Source: VBAS01 sp035318985
GTDB lineage: Bacteria; Bacteroidota; Bacteroidia; Chitinophagales; Chitinophagaceae
Assembly: GCA_035318985.1 (NCBI GenBank)
Contig: DATHDP010000093.1
Location: 1-39,770, forward strand
DNA length: 39,770 bases
Reading direction: 5' to 3'
Positions 7,409 through 14,820 of this stretch are shown here, piece after piece. The notes beneath the pieces were generated by a model. It ran no database searches. It was not told the origin of the DNA and saw nothing but the letters and a program-made list of their open reading frames with translations. A program made the position numbers and the translations under genes. Numbering within the stretch: position 1 is the first letter of the stretch; each line of letters starts with the position of its first letter.

Positions 7409-8158
7409 ATGCAATCGACCAATGATATGTTTTATTCCGGTACGAGTGGCGTAGACCTTCCTGTGCCACGTTCGCAATACCCCGCAGCATTCAGGGAAAA
7501 GAGCAGGTTACATTATTATGCCACGTTGTTTAATAGTATTGAGATAAACAGTATTTTTTATAAACTCCCACGACAATCCACAGTTGTTAACTGGGCTGAA
7601 GCTGTTCCGGATAATTTCAGGTTCACATTCAAAGTTTCTAAAACAATAACGCATGTAAAAGGGTTGGATATTGCAGTAAAAGATGTTGATGATTTTATTA
7701 AGACTGTTGAAGATATTGGTGATAAGAAAGGATGTTTGCTGGCACAGTTTCCACCCTCGTTAACTATTGAAAAAATAAACCAGTTACAAAAGCTTTTAGA
7801 AACACTTGGCGAAGCAACAGATAACAGGAATTGGAAAATTGCTATGGAATTCAGGAATTCATCCTGGTATGAACGGGAAGTTTATGAATTGCTTGAAGAG
7901 TTTAATGTAAGTATGGTCATTCATGATATACCAAAATCTGCTACACCATTGAGCGAGGTGAGAAGTAACGTTATTTATCTGCGTTTTCATGGACCTGAGC
8001 CAAGATACCGTGGAGATTACAGTGACCATGTTTTAAAACAATATGCCACGTACATAAAGGCATGGCTAAATGAAAAAAAGATTGTCTATGCATATTTTAA
8101 TAATACTGTAGGAGCCGCCATTAAAAATCTGCAAACTTTAAATGGATATGTAAAATAA
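7409..8158 (+). CDS. DUF72 (YecE-like) family protein
   Basis: A 249-residue protein with the DUF72 TIM-barrel-like pattern: YSGTSGV near the start, YATLFNSIEINSIFYKLP, FTFKVSKTITH, a LLAQFPPSL strand, IAMEFRNSSWY, and the late VIYLRFHGPEPRYRGDYS and AYFNNTVGAAIKN motifs. Length fits the family. The biochemical activity is not established. The start is the ATG at 7409; a second ATG at 7427, directly before the first strand, is also possible. It follows the small Cys-pair protein by 12 bases. Confidence 0.9.
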   Translation: MQSTNDMFYSGTSGVDLPVPRSQYPAAFREKSRLHYYATLFNSIEINSIFYKLPRQSTVVNWAEAVPDNFRFTFKVSKTITHVKGLDIAVKDVDDFIKTVEDIGDKKGCLLAQFPPSLTIEKINQLQKLLETLGEATDNRNWKIAMEFRNSSWYEREVYELLEEFNVSMVIHDIPKSATPLSEVRSNVIYLRFHGPEPRYRGDYSDHVLKQYATYIKAWLNEKKIVYAYFNNTVGAAIKNLQTLNGYVK

Positions 8159-8403
8159 GCTAACGTGTCCCATTACAAAAAGCTCCATCAGCCCGGGGTC
8201 TCCGCCATCTTGAGTTTTCAAGAACACAAAAATGATCATGCGAAACTCCGGCGCATCTAAGTGGATCTGTTACAAAAATCACAACTAATAAGATTTCATA
8301 ATAAGAGAATAATCACATCATCTGTAATTAACGGGCAGTTTACCGTCAATTAACTGTGGTGTTGGAATTTTGGTTTATTAAATCAAAATCAAAAAACCTT
8401 TTT

Positions 8404-8796
8404 ATGAAATCAATCAAATTCGTGTTCTTAAAAGCAATCATTATTGTGTTTTTTACTTTCTGCGCTGGGTCATCTTATTCACAAAACCCATCAGAAAGTT
8501 TTATGAAGACAGAGGGAGCCAACAAAGTCCAGTTTATGGGGATCGAAAATAATTTCCTGGTATTTGATCTTCTTTTTTCTGAAGTTCCCGCTAAAGGATG
8601 CACATTGAAGATCATGGATAATGACGGAAATATCATGTTTGAAGAATCTATTTCAGAAAGATCTTTTACCAGGAGATACAAAGTAGCAAAAGAAGAAACT
8701 TCAAGGATCAGTTTTAAAGCGTTGGGTAAAGGATTTGTGTTTAACCAGTCTTTTATAATTAAGAAAGAAGAAACTCTTGTGGTAACCTTAGAATAA
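8404..8796 (+). CDS. Small exported protein of unknown function
   Basis: 130 residues with a signal peptide (MKSIKFVFLKAIIIVFFTFC, cleavage after about SSYS). The mature part alternates short strands (FLVFDLLFSEV, CTLKIMDNDGNIMFEESIS, FVFNQSFIIKKEETLVVTL), suggesting one beta-sandwich. I have seen similar single-domain exported proteins in Chitinophagaceae but know no function. The ATG at 8404 is chosen because the frame upstream lacks a good start and the signal peptide begins here. It stands alone, ahead of a long non-coding region. Confidence 0.72.
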   Translation: MKSIKFVFLKAIIIVFFTFCAGSSYSQNPSESFMKTEGANKVQFMGIENNFLVFDLLFSEVPAKGCTLKIMDNDGNIMFEESISERSFTRRYKVAKEETSRISFKALGKGFVFNQSFIIKKEETLVVTLE

Positions 8797-8806
8797 ATGT
8801 TATTTA

Positions 8807-8832
8807 TTCTTTTTGCCTTGATGCAAAAAGAA
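8807..8832. repeat. Perfect 10-bp inverted repeat
   Basis: TTCTTTTTGC and GCAAAAAGAA flank CTTGAT. It lies ten bases after the stop of the preceding gene and may end its transcript. It is related in sequence to the repeat at 9221-9252. Confidence 0.65.
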
Positions 8833-8845
8833 ACAAAAAGATCAA

Positions 8846-8873
8846 GCCCGGCCCGATGCTCCGCCGGCCGGGC
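8846..8873. repeat. GC-rich 8-bp inverted repeat
   Basis: GCCCGGCC (8846-8853) pairs perfectly with GGCCGGGC (8866-8873) around a 12-base loop. It is strikingly GC-rich against an AT-rich background. Confidence 0.6.
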
Positions 8874-8969
8874 AGGCCAACGCACATGAACACTCAGGCA
8901 TTTTGTAAATGAACTTTTTATCGAAGCGATAGAACGAAGATGATGCTGCGTGTTATTTGTAAACTCTAG

Positions 8970-9040
8970 TGGCGCTGTCTTTTTCGTTTACATTCTTTAG
9001 AGATACTTGTGAACTATTGACGACGAAAAAGAAGGCGCCA
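8970..9040. repeat. 18-bp imperfect inverted repeat with 35-base loop
   Basis: Arm 8970-8987 (TGGCGCTGTCTTTTTCGT) is the reverse complement of 9023-9040 at 16 of 18 positions. Outside the arms, GATGATG near 8940 and CATCATC near 9045 can extend the pairing. Confidence 0.65.
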
Positions 9041-9179
9041 GGTCATCATCGATGCTGATATAAGTGGAAACAAGTTGAGGAAATGATCAATCAAGAAAAC
9101 AAATTACAATTATCGTCGATGCAGATGATAAGAATTGTTTAGCTCAGTTAACAGTAGCAATAAAGCTAAATCAGGGCGT

Positions 9180-9206
9180 CCGGCAATGGCTGTATATCAT
9201 TGCCGG
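9180..9206. repeat. Perfect 9-bp inverted repeat
   Basis: CCGGCAATG (9180-9188) and CATTGCCGG (9198-9206) flank a 9-base loop. Confidence 0.6.
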
Positions 9207-9220
9207 TGTGCTTTTCTTTC

Positions 9221-9252
9221 GTTCTTTCTTTTGCACAAGCAAAAGAAAGAAC
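9221..9252. repeat. Perfect 14-bp inverted repeat
   Basis: GTTCTTTCTTTTGC (9221-9234) and its exact complement (9239-9252) are separated by only ACAA, giving a very stable hairpin. It lies in the middle of the non-coding repeat cluster. Confidence 0.7.
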
Positions 9253-9281
9253 AATAATTAAGAAAGCAAGATCCAAAAGTA

Positions 9282-9300
9282 AAGCCGCATTAAGCGGCTT
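9282..9300. terminator. Short GC-rich hairpin, terminator-like
   Basis: AAGCCGC (9282-9288) and GCGGCTT (9294-9300) form a 7-bp stem with loop ATTAA. The T run is weak on the plus strand (TTCACTT); no gene is directly upstream. Confidence 0.35.
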
Positions 9301-9521
9301 CACTTATCTATACGCAGGTAGTTTTGGAGGCGTGAAAGTAACTATATGATTAACTACTAAGTCCTCACGCTGAAGATATTTATCGAGAAATTGAAAAAGG
9401 TCAAGAATCAAAATAAATATTACATCACATTCGTGTTGATTGCATGATCAATATCAATTATTCAGTACGCAAATAAAAAAGCACTTAGTGATTTGATCAT
9501 TCTAAGAGCTTTAGTTTGTTG

Positions 9522-9595
9522 CTCCCCCTGTTGGACTTGAACCAACGACCCTCTGATTAACAGTCAGATGCTCTAACCAACTGAGCTAAAGGGGA
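9522..9595 (-). tRNA. tRNA-Asn (anticodon GTT)
   Basis: On the minus strand the 74-base sequence folds as a full cloverleaf: acceptor TCCCCTT with AGGGGGA, D-arm TAGCTCAG...GAGC, anticodon loop CTGTTAA on a CTGA/TCAG stem, and T-arm GTTGG TTCAAGT CCAAC. The discriminator is G and CCA is not encoded. The anticodon GTT reads Asn codons. Confidence 0.96.
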
Positions 9596-9626
9596 ATCTC
9601 CCTGATCCCTATCGGGATTGGGGCAG

Positions 9627-9634
9627 CAAATATA
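9627..9634 (-). promoter_or_regulatory. Bacteroidota -7 box for tRNA-Asn
   Basis: The minus strand reads TATATTTG, an exact TAnnTTTG match, 31 bases upstream of the tRNA 5' end. No good -33 TTTG is seen. Confidence 0.55.
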
Positions 9635-9763
9635 GAGAAAAATCGTCTTGAGAAAAACAGAAAAAATTTAAAACTCCATTTGTTTTTACCCTCTTTTCCC
9701 TGCTCATAATCTCTTTTTCCGTTATTTAATTTAATATCGCATCCCAATCTTAAATTCTTTACT

Positions 9764-11899
9764 ATGCAAAAGATATTGTTTTTGTTTGTCGCCATACTCC
9801 TGCACCTGTTTCTTTCCTCACAAACCATTCAATCCCCTGATAAGCAATTACAATTAAGTTTTGAAGTGAAGGACAGCATGCTTTATTATAGCTTGGATTA
9901 TAAAAATACTCCCGTTGTTAAAAAAAGTAAACTGGGTCTTACACTTGTAAACACTGTTTCATTATTAGATGGATTTGTGAACAAAGAACAAAAAACAAGC
10001 TCGTTTAATGAAAGCTGGCACCCAGTGTTGGGTGAATTAAAAACAATTGTCAATAATTATAATGAACTAACCATAACACTTGCACAGCCAAAATCACAAA
10101 GGGAAATTCGAATTCGTTTTCGTTTGTTTAATGATGGGCTTGGGTTCCGTTATGAATTTCTTGAGCAAAAGAATCTGAACTACTTTGTTGTGAAAGAAGA
10201 AGAAACACAATTTGCTCTCTCCGGTGATAATAAAACATGGTGGATAGCTGGCGACTATGATACAGAAGAATATAGTTATACAACTTCTAATCTTTCTGAG
10301 ATACCGGCATTGTTTGATAAAAGCTATGATGGCAATGCATCACAAACCGTAATTCCTATGGGACTGCAAACACCATTAATGATGAAAAGTAAGGAAGGAT
10401 TGTACATCAATATTTCTGAGGCTGCACTTATTGGTTACCCGGGAATGAATGTGGATGCTGACGTAAAGAATTTTATTCTTAAAACTCATCTTACTCCTGA
10501 TGCGCAGGGCAACAAAGGATATATTCAAACTCCTTTCAATACTCCCTGGCGCACAATAATTGTATCAGATAAAGCTGCTGATATTTTAGCTTCCAAATTA
10601 ATTCTGAATTTGAATGAACCAACAAAGTATGCATCTACTGATTGGATAAAACCTGTAAAGTATGTTGGCGTTTGGTGGCAGATGTTTTGTCCTGACCAGG
10701 GCAGTTGGAGTTATGCTGATGTAGACAATGTTCATTTGGGAGTTACTGATTATAAAAAACTAACGCCAAATAAAACACATGCTGCGAATAATGCCAATGT
10801 AAAAAAGTATATCGACTTTGCTGCTAAGCATCATCTTGATGCGGTGTTGGTGGAAGGTTGGAACCAGGGATGGGAAGATTGGTTTGGTAAATCAAAAGAA
10901 TTTGTATTTGACTTTGTAACTCCATATCCTGATTTTGATGTGAAGATGTTGAATGATTATGCACATAAAAAGGGAGTAAGAATTTTAATGCATCATGAAA
11001 CGTCTTCGTCTGCCACTAATTATGAACGATGGATGGATACGGCTTATAAGTTCATGAATAAGTATGGATACATTGCTGCAAAGACAGGATATGTTGGAAA
11101 CATAATTCCGCGGGGTGAGCATCACTATAGCCAGTGGATGATAGAACATTATTTAAGAGTGGTGCAAACTGCAGCGAAATACAAGATCATGATCAATTCG
11201 CATGAGTCTGTTCGACCAACCGGTTTGCAAAGAACTTATCCTAACTGGATAGCCGCGGAAGCAGCAAGAGGCACCGAGTTTGAAACATTTGGTGGCAATA
11301 ACCCGGAACATCAAACCATTCTTCCATTTACCAGGTTGATGGGTGGGCCAATGGATTATACACCGGGAATTTTTCAAACAAAGCTCGACTATTATAAAAA
11401 AGGTGATACACGATTTGTAAAAACAACATTAGTAAAACAGCTTGCTTTATATGTTACCATGTATAGTCCATTACAAATGGCAGCGGATATTGTTGACAAC
11501 TATGAACGTTTTCCGGACGCATTTAAATTTATTGAAGATGTAGCTGTGGATTGGGATGATACGAAAATATTGGAAGCCGAACCGGGGGATTATATCACTA
11601 TTGCACGCAAAGCAAAAAGAAAAGATGAATGGTTTGTCGGAAGTATTACCGATGAGAATCCAAGAACAGCAAATATTGATTTCAGTTTCCTTGATTCAAA
11701 AGATAATTACACAGCAACTATTTATGAAGACGGGAAAGATGCTCATTATATAACTAATCCGCAGAGCTATCATATTTATAAAGTCATTGTAAATAATCAA
11801 TCAAAACTTGCTCAGAGATTGGCAGCAAGTGGTGGTGTTGCGATCAGTTTGAAAAAAGCAAATGCGAATGATTTGAAGACTTTGAAAAAAATGGAATAG
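9764..11899 (+). CDS. Glycoside hydrolase family 97, inverting alpha-glucosidase type
   Basis: 711 residues with a signal peptide (MQKILFLFVAILLHLFLSS), so periplasmic or outer-membrane. Order of parts follows SusB: N-terminal beta-sandwich (about 25-270), central barrel (WWQMFCPDQGSW, AVLVEGWNQGWEDW, ILMHHETS, INSHESVRPTG, GGPMDYTPGIF, YSPLQMAAD) and a C-terminal sheet domain. Glu412, Glu481 and Glu505 have the same spacing as the SusB catalytic residues I recall as Glu439, Glu508 and Glu532, which marks the inverting glucosidase branch rather than the retaining alpha-galactosidase one. Such enzymes cut alpha-glucosidic bonds of malto-oligosaccharides. It is a single gene here, not next to a complete SusC/SusD pair. 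Confidence 0.93.
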   Translation: MQKILFLFVAILLHLFLSSQTIQSPDKQLQLSFEVKDSMLYYSLDYKNTPVVKKSKLGLTLVNTVSLLDGFVNKEQKTSSFNESWHPVLGELKTIVNNYNELTITLAQPKSQREIRIRFRLFNDGLGFRYEFLEQKNLNYFVVKEEETQFALSGDNKTWWIAGDYDTEEYSYTTSNLSEIPALFDKSYDGNASQTVIPMGLQTPLMMKSKEGLYINISEAALIGYPGMNVDADVKNFILKTHLTPDAQGNKGYIQTPFNTPWRTIIVSDKAADILASKLILNLNEPTKYASTDWIKPVKYVGVWWQMFCPDQGSWSYADVDNVHLGVTDYKKLTPNKTHAANNANVKKYIDFAAKHHLDAVLVEGWNQGWEDWFGKSKEFVFDFVTPYPDFDVKMLNDYAHKKGVRILMHHETSSSATNYERWMDTAYKFMNKYGYIAAKTGYVGNIIPRGEHHYSQWMIEHYLRVVQTAAKYKIMINSHESVRPTGLQRTYPNWIAAEAARGTEFETFGGNNPEHQTILPFTRLMGGPMDYTPGIFQTKLDYYKKGDTRFVKTTLVKQLALYVTMYSPLQMAADIVDNYERFPDAFKFIEDVAVDWDDTKILEAEPGDYITIARKAKRKDEWFVGSITDENPRTANIDFSFLDSKDNYTATIYEDGKDAHYITNPQSYHIYKVIVNNQSKLAQRLAASGGVAISLKKANANDLKTLKKME

Positions 11900-11915
11900 A
11901 CTACAAAATGTTTGG

Positions 11916-11977
11916 CTCACAGATTTCTCAGATGAACACAGAAAAAATAATCTGTGATATTCTGTGTCATCTGTGAG
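11916..11977. terminator. Hairpin between converging genes
   Basis: CTCACAGAT (11916-11924) pairs with ATCTGTGAG (11969-11977), and inner ACACAGAA/TTCTGTGT extends the stem. It lies between the GH97 stop and the Rieske stop, so it may end both transcripts. Confidence 0.5.
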
Positions 11978-11980
11978 AGC

Positions 11981-12328
11981 CTACTTAAGCCAACCAAATA
12001 ATCCACCCGTTTCTTCGACACCAACAAAAACACCATCTTCTTTTATTTCAACAGGCCAGTGTTTAAGATAGTAACCCTCGCCACTAACATTGCGGCCATT
12101 GGCCATATTGTATTTATAACGATGCAATGGACAAACAATATTTCCCAGCGCATCAATAAAACCTTCTGCAAGCATTCCGCCAGCATGCGGACATTTATGG
12201 GCAAAGGCAAATAAGGCATCATTAAATTTTCCGAGACAAATTTTCTTTCCATCAAGATCAACAACGGCAATATTATTAGCAGCAAATTCAACCTCACCCA
12301 AACCATCCGCAACCTTATGCCATTTCAT
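11981..12328 (-). CDS. Rieske [2Fe-2S] ferredoxin-like protein
   Basis: A 115-residue soluble protein, about the length of a single Rieske domain. Both cluster-binding motifs are present: KCPHAGG (Cys46, His48) and CPLHRYKY (Cys66, His69), the CxH...CxxH pattern. The lack of a membrane anchor and the short length resemble NirD-type or dioxygenase-ferredoxin electron carriers. No partner oxygenase or reductase lies next to it, so its redox partner is unknown. It is downstream of hflX on the same strand but separated by an inverted repeat. Confidence 0.92.
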   Translation of the reverse strand: MKWHKVADGLGEVEFAANNIAVVDLDGKKICLGKFNDALFAFAHKCPHAGGMLAEGFIDALGNIVCPLHRYKYNMANGRNVSGEGYYLKHWPVEIKEDGVFVGVEETGGLFGWLK

Positions 12329-12347
12329 GAATAAAAATTCAAAAGTT

Positions 12348-12409
12348 AAAAGTCAAAACTCAAAAACAACTTAAAGCCATCTATTTTTTACTTTTTAGTT
12401 TTGACTTTT
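12348..12409 (-). terminator. AT-rich inverted repeat after hflX
   Basis: AAAAGTCAAAACT (12348-12360) pairs perfectly with AGTTTTGACTTTT (12397-12409), with further A/T pairing inside. It lies five bases beyond the hflX stop and probably ends that transcript. Its simple AAAGTCAAAA wording recurs in Bacteroidota spacers. Confidence 0.5.
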
Positions 12410-12413
12410 GAGT

Positions 12414-13604
12414 TTAATAGAGGAATTCTGTTTTGTAGGGGTATCTTACTTTATATACTTCTCTTACTCTATCAAGGATCGTTTTTCTGAGCAAATCAAG
12501 ATTTCTTTTTTCAATTGCGGACATAAAGACCACTTTACCTTCTGTTTCTCTTTCCCATCTTTCATGAAGGTCTTCAAGGATCTCTTTTTTTACATTTTCA
12601 TCCAGCCATTCGTCGAATACGTTCTTCTCATACAAGTCCATTTTATTAAAGACCACGATAATGGGTTTGTCAAAAGCTTTTATATCCTGGAGCGTTTTAT
12701 TTACAACACCCATTTGTTCTTCATAAGCCGGGTGTGAGATATCAACCACATGCAATAAAATATCTGCTTCTCTTACTTCATCCAATGTGCTTTTAAAACT
12801 TTCAACAAGATGATGCGGCAATTTGCGAATGAATCCAACAGTATCACTTAATAAAAATGGAGTGGTTTCAAAAACAACTTTTCGGGTTGTGGTATCCAGC
12901 GTAGCAAATAATTTATTTTCGGCAAATACATCACTTTTACTCAGCAAGGTCATGAGAGTTGATTTGCCAACATTGGTATACCCTACTAATGCAACACGAA
13001 TGAATTCACCCCTATCCTTTCGTTGTGTAAAAGCTTGTTTATCTATTTCTTTTAATCTTTTTCTTAGCAAAGAAATTTTATCACGAACAATACGACGATC
13101 GGTTTCAATTTCAGATTCACCCGGTCCCCTTGTACCAATACCACCACCCAAACGTTCAAGGTGTTTCCACATACCACGCAATCTTGGTAAAATATATTGG
13201 TATTGCGCCAATTCAACCTGTGCTTTTGCTTGTGCAGTTTTTGCTCTGCTTGCAAAAATGTCGAGGATTAGATCGCTTCGATCAATTGTTTTTACATCAG
13301 TGGCTTTTTCAATATTATTGATCTGTGCACCGCTGAGCTCATCATCAAAGATGAGGACACGAACATTTTTTTGCTGACAGTAATTCTTTATTTCTTCCAG
13401 CTTGCCTTTGCCAACAAAAGTTTTGCTATCGGGATGCAGTAATTTTTGTGTAAACCTTTTTACGGTTACAGCCCCCGCTGTTTCAGCAAGAAAAGCAAGC
13501 TCATCGAGATATTCCTGTACCTGGGTTTCCGTTTGGTCCTTCTGAATTAATCCCACTAATACCGCTTTCTCCTCTTTTAGTATACTATTTTTTTTGTCGA
13601 GCAT
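12414..13604 (-). CDS. hflX: GTPase HflX
   Basis: Predicted 396 residues. HflX is a ribosome-associated GTPase that splits stalled 70S ribosomes. The N-terminal HflX domain (about 10-180) carries ETAGAVTVKR, FVGKGKLEEI and the linker GRLxGxG-like LERLGGGIGTRGPGESEIE, then a coiled coil, then the G domain with GYTNVGKST (G1), DTVGFIRKLPH (G3) and FNKMD (G4). The short C-terminal extension ends TEFLY. The start is the ATG at 13604 (MLDKKNS); an upstream in-frame TTG would add 15 residues that overlap the promoter and terminator. A TAnnTTTG box lies 23 bases upstream. Confidence 0.95.
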   Translation of the reverse strand: MLDKKNSILKEEKAVLVGLIQKDQTETQVQEYLDELAFLAETAGAVTVKRFTQKLLHPDSKTFVGKGKLEEIKNYCQQKNVRVLIFDDELSGAQINNIEKATDVKTIDRSDLILDIFASRAKTAQAKAQVELAQYQYILPRLRGMWKHLERLGGGIGTRGPGESEIETDRRIVRDKISLLRKRLKEIDKQAFTQRKDRGEFIRVALVGYTNVGKSTLMTLLSKSDVFAENKLFATLDTTTRKVVFETTPFLLSDTVGFIRKLPHHLVESFKSTLDEVREADILLHVVDISHPAYEEQMGVVNKTLQDIKAFDKPIIVVFNKMDLYEKNVFDEWLDENVKKEILEDLHERWERETEGKVVFMSAIEKRNLDLLRKTILDRVREVYKVRYPYKTEFLY

Positions 13605-13626
13605 TATTTCTTTTAAGCAATTGATG

Positions 13627-13634
13627 CAAAAATA
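13627..13634 (-). promoter_or_regulatory. -7 box for hflX
   Basis: The minus strand reads TATTTTTG, an exact TAnnTTTG match, 22 bases ahead of the hflX ATG. Its first bases are also part of the T run of the preceding terminator. Confidence 0.5.
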
Positions 13635-13664
13635 AAAGCATCCGCCCAAGGAGGATGCTTTTAT
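13632..13664 (-). terminator. Intrinsic terminator of the outer-membrane barrel gene
   Basis: A perfect 12-bp stem (13632-13643 with 13653-13664) has a 9-base loop and a T-rich tail on the minus strand (TTTTATTTTTG). It lies 24 bases after the stop at 13689 and 28 bases before the hflX start. Confidence 0.88.
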
Positions 13665-13688
13665 GATATTATTATTTAAATTCTTTTT

Positions 13689-14444
13689 TTAAAGACCACT
13701 TATTGTTACGCCTACAGACCATGGTTTTACCTGCGGACCGAGACCTTCTTTTATTAAACTATTGAATTGATAGGTGCCAAATGCGGAAATAAATCCATAA
13801 CCAACGCGGAACGTACCCTGGAACCGATTGCCATTAAAAAAATACTTGTCTTTATTTTTCTGAATGAATTTGTCATCAAACCCGGTAACCACGTGACCGT
13901 TTTTGTCTTTCCACTCTTTTCCTTTTGTACTAGCTGCCATTTGTATACCCACTTTTACGCCCATCGCTACTTTAAAACTTTTGTTAGTATTCTCCGGATT
14001 CAAAACGAAGCGAAGCTCCAATGGTAATTCTGCAAATGCATTTACCAGTTTGTATTTATTAAAATGATTGGTATCTGCAAGATTTTTAAATTCCAATGGC
14101 TTTAAGTGATTGGTTATCGTAACAGTTGTTTTTTCGAAAAACATATTATCAACCCCGATGCCTGGCCCAAAAGCTATACTGAAACGTGGATCCGTTTTAA
14201 AAGGCATATCGATCATAAAATAAGCATTAAAAGTGTTGGACCAACCCCTTTTATTAATGCTATCTGGAATGTTTGCCCAGTTGAGCCATCCGTATTGAAT
14301 CATAAAATGATCGTTAGCACGGTTGGTCAGTTTTACCTGGCTCCAATCTTTTTTCTTCTTTTTAGTAGAAGTAGAAGGTTTATCCTGAGAAAAAAGAAAT
14401 AAAGAGATAGAAATCGCTACAGCTACAGATAAAAATTTTTTCAT
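13689..14444 (-). CDS. Outer-membrane beta-barrel protein
   Basis: 251 residues. The signal peptide MKKFLSVAVAISISLFLFSQ is followed by a KPSTSTKKKKKDW linker and then alternating amphipathic strands typical of PorT/OmpW-like barrels in Bacteroidota (FMIQYGWLNWANIP, RFSIAFGPGIGVDNMFF, LELRFVLNP, FKVAMGVKVGIQMAAS, GTFRVGYGFISAFGTYQF). It ends WSVGVTISGL, a typical hydrophobic closing strand, though without terminal Phe. No specific function is recognised. A TAnnTTTG box lies 19 bases upstream, and a strong terminator follows. Confidence 0.8.
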   Translation of the reverse strand: MKKFLSVAVAISISLFLFSQDKPSTSTKKKKKDWSQVKLTNRANDHFMIQYGWLNWANIPDSINKRGWSNTFNAYFMIDMPFKTDPRFSIAFGPGIGVDNMFFEKTTVTITNHLKPLEFKNLADTNHFNKYKLVNAFAELPLELRFVLNPENTNKSFKVAMGVKVGIQMAASTKGKEWKDKNGHVVTGFDDKFIQKNKDKYFFNGNRFQGTFRVGYGFISAFGTYQFNSLIKEGLGPQVKPWSVGVTISGL

Positions 14445-14462
14445 ATTCAGTTATGTAATGAA

Positions 14463-14470
14463 CAAAAGTA
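14463..14470 (-). promoter_or_regulatory. -7 box for the beta-barrel gene
   Basis: The minus strand reads TACTTTTG, an exact TAnnTTTG match, 18 bases ahead of the ATG at 14444. Confidence 0.5.
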
Positions 14471-14516
14471 TTTTTGTCGCGGTTAACAAAAGGTTAAAGA
14501 ACCTCCTTTAAATAAA

Positions 14517-14606
14517 AAATGAGAAATAAGAAGTAAAAGAATGGGAAAGTGAATGAGCCTGCAATACTTCCTCATTTCTTATTTTTCTGTTTCTTATTTC
14601 TCATTT
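14517..14606. repeat. 16-bp perfect inverted repeat with long loop
   Basis: AAATGAGAAATAAGAA (14517-14532) is complemented exactly by 14591-14606, 58 bases apart. It lies just beyond the 3' end of the CAU tRNA and may end its transcript or fold the spacer. Confidence 0.6.
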
Positions 14607-14612
14607 AATCTG

Positions 14613-14686
14613 TGGACCCTGTTGGGATCGAACCAACGACCCCTTGATTATGAGTCAAGTGCTCTAACCGTCTGAGCTAAGGGTCC
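14613..14686 (-). tRNA. tRNA with anticodon CAT (Ile2 more likely than Met)
   Basis: On the minus strand 74 bases fold into a cloverleaf: acceptor GGACCCT/AGGGTCC, anticodon loop CTCATAA on TTGA/TCAA, T-arm GTTGG TTCGATC CCAAC, discriminator A, CCA not encoded. It is not initiator tRNA, which starts with an unpaired C1. The acceptor has C4-G69 and C5-G68, pairs I recall as recognised by TilS, the enzyme that makes lysidine on tRNA-Ile2. The overall wording is also close to bacterial Ile2. An elongator Met tRNA cannot be excluded from sequence alone. Confidence 0.9.
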
Positions 14687-14724
14687 TTTTCCTCTTTGGA
14701 GGAAAATTATTTAAAAAAAAGAAC

Positions 14725-14767
14725 TTTGATTATTAGGCGCCACTTAACTTTTTGAGCTAAGGGTCCT
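14725..14767 (-). pseudogene. Decayed 5' half of a CAU-type tRNA
   Basis: On the minus strand this stretch starts AGGACCCTTAGCTCA, identical to the first 14 bases of the neighbouring tRNA plus the base before it. It keeps GTTA of the D-arm at nearly the right place and ends in ATAATCAA, matching the anticodon-loop side. The middle has diverged and there is no T-arm or 3' acceptor. It lies 38 bases upstream of the intact tRNA, in the same orientation. Confidence 0.65.
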
Positions 14768-14788
14768 GAGCTTTTTGGCTCCGGGCGG

Positions 14789-14796
14789 CAAAAATA
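14789..14796 (-). promoter_or_regulatory. -7 box ahead of the tRNA remnant and CAU tRNA
   Basis: The minus strand reads TATTTTTG, an exact TAnnTTTG match. A transcript from here would run through the tRNA remnant into the intact tRNA. Confidence 0.5.
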
Positions 14797-14820
14797 AAAA
14801 AATAAAGTGTAGTTGAGTAA

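Larger units (their letters stand above)
8797..9521. other. Long non-coding region rich in inverted repeats
   Basis: About 725 bases between the small exported protein and tRNA-Asn with no credible ORF. The first 500 bases contain at least six perfect or near-perfect inverted repeats, listed separately. Bases 9301-9521 are plain AT-rich sequence in which I see nothing specific. Confidence 0.65.

Noticed and set aside
8807..9300. CRISPR array
   Set aside because: The repeats are palindromes of different sequence, not regularly spaced direct repeats, and no cas genes are present.
12823..13377. 184-codon plus-strand frame
   Set aside because: It lies wholly antisense to hflX.
14753..14767. Direct repeat of the tRNA end as an integration (att) site
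   Set aside because: The copied part is the 5' end of the tRNA, it lies only tens of bases away, and no integrase or mobile cargo lies between. A decayed duplicate explains it better.
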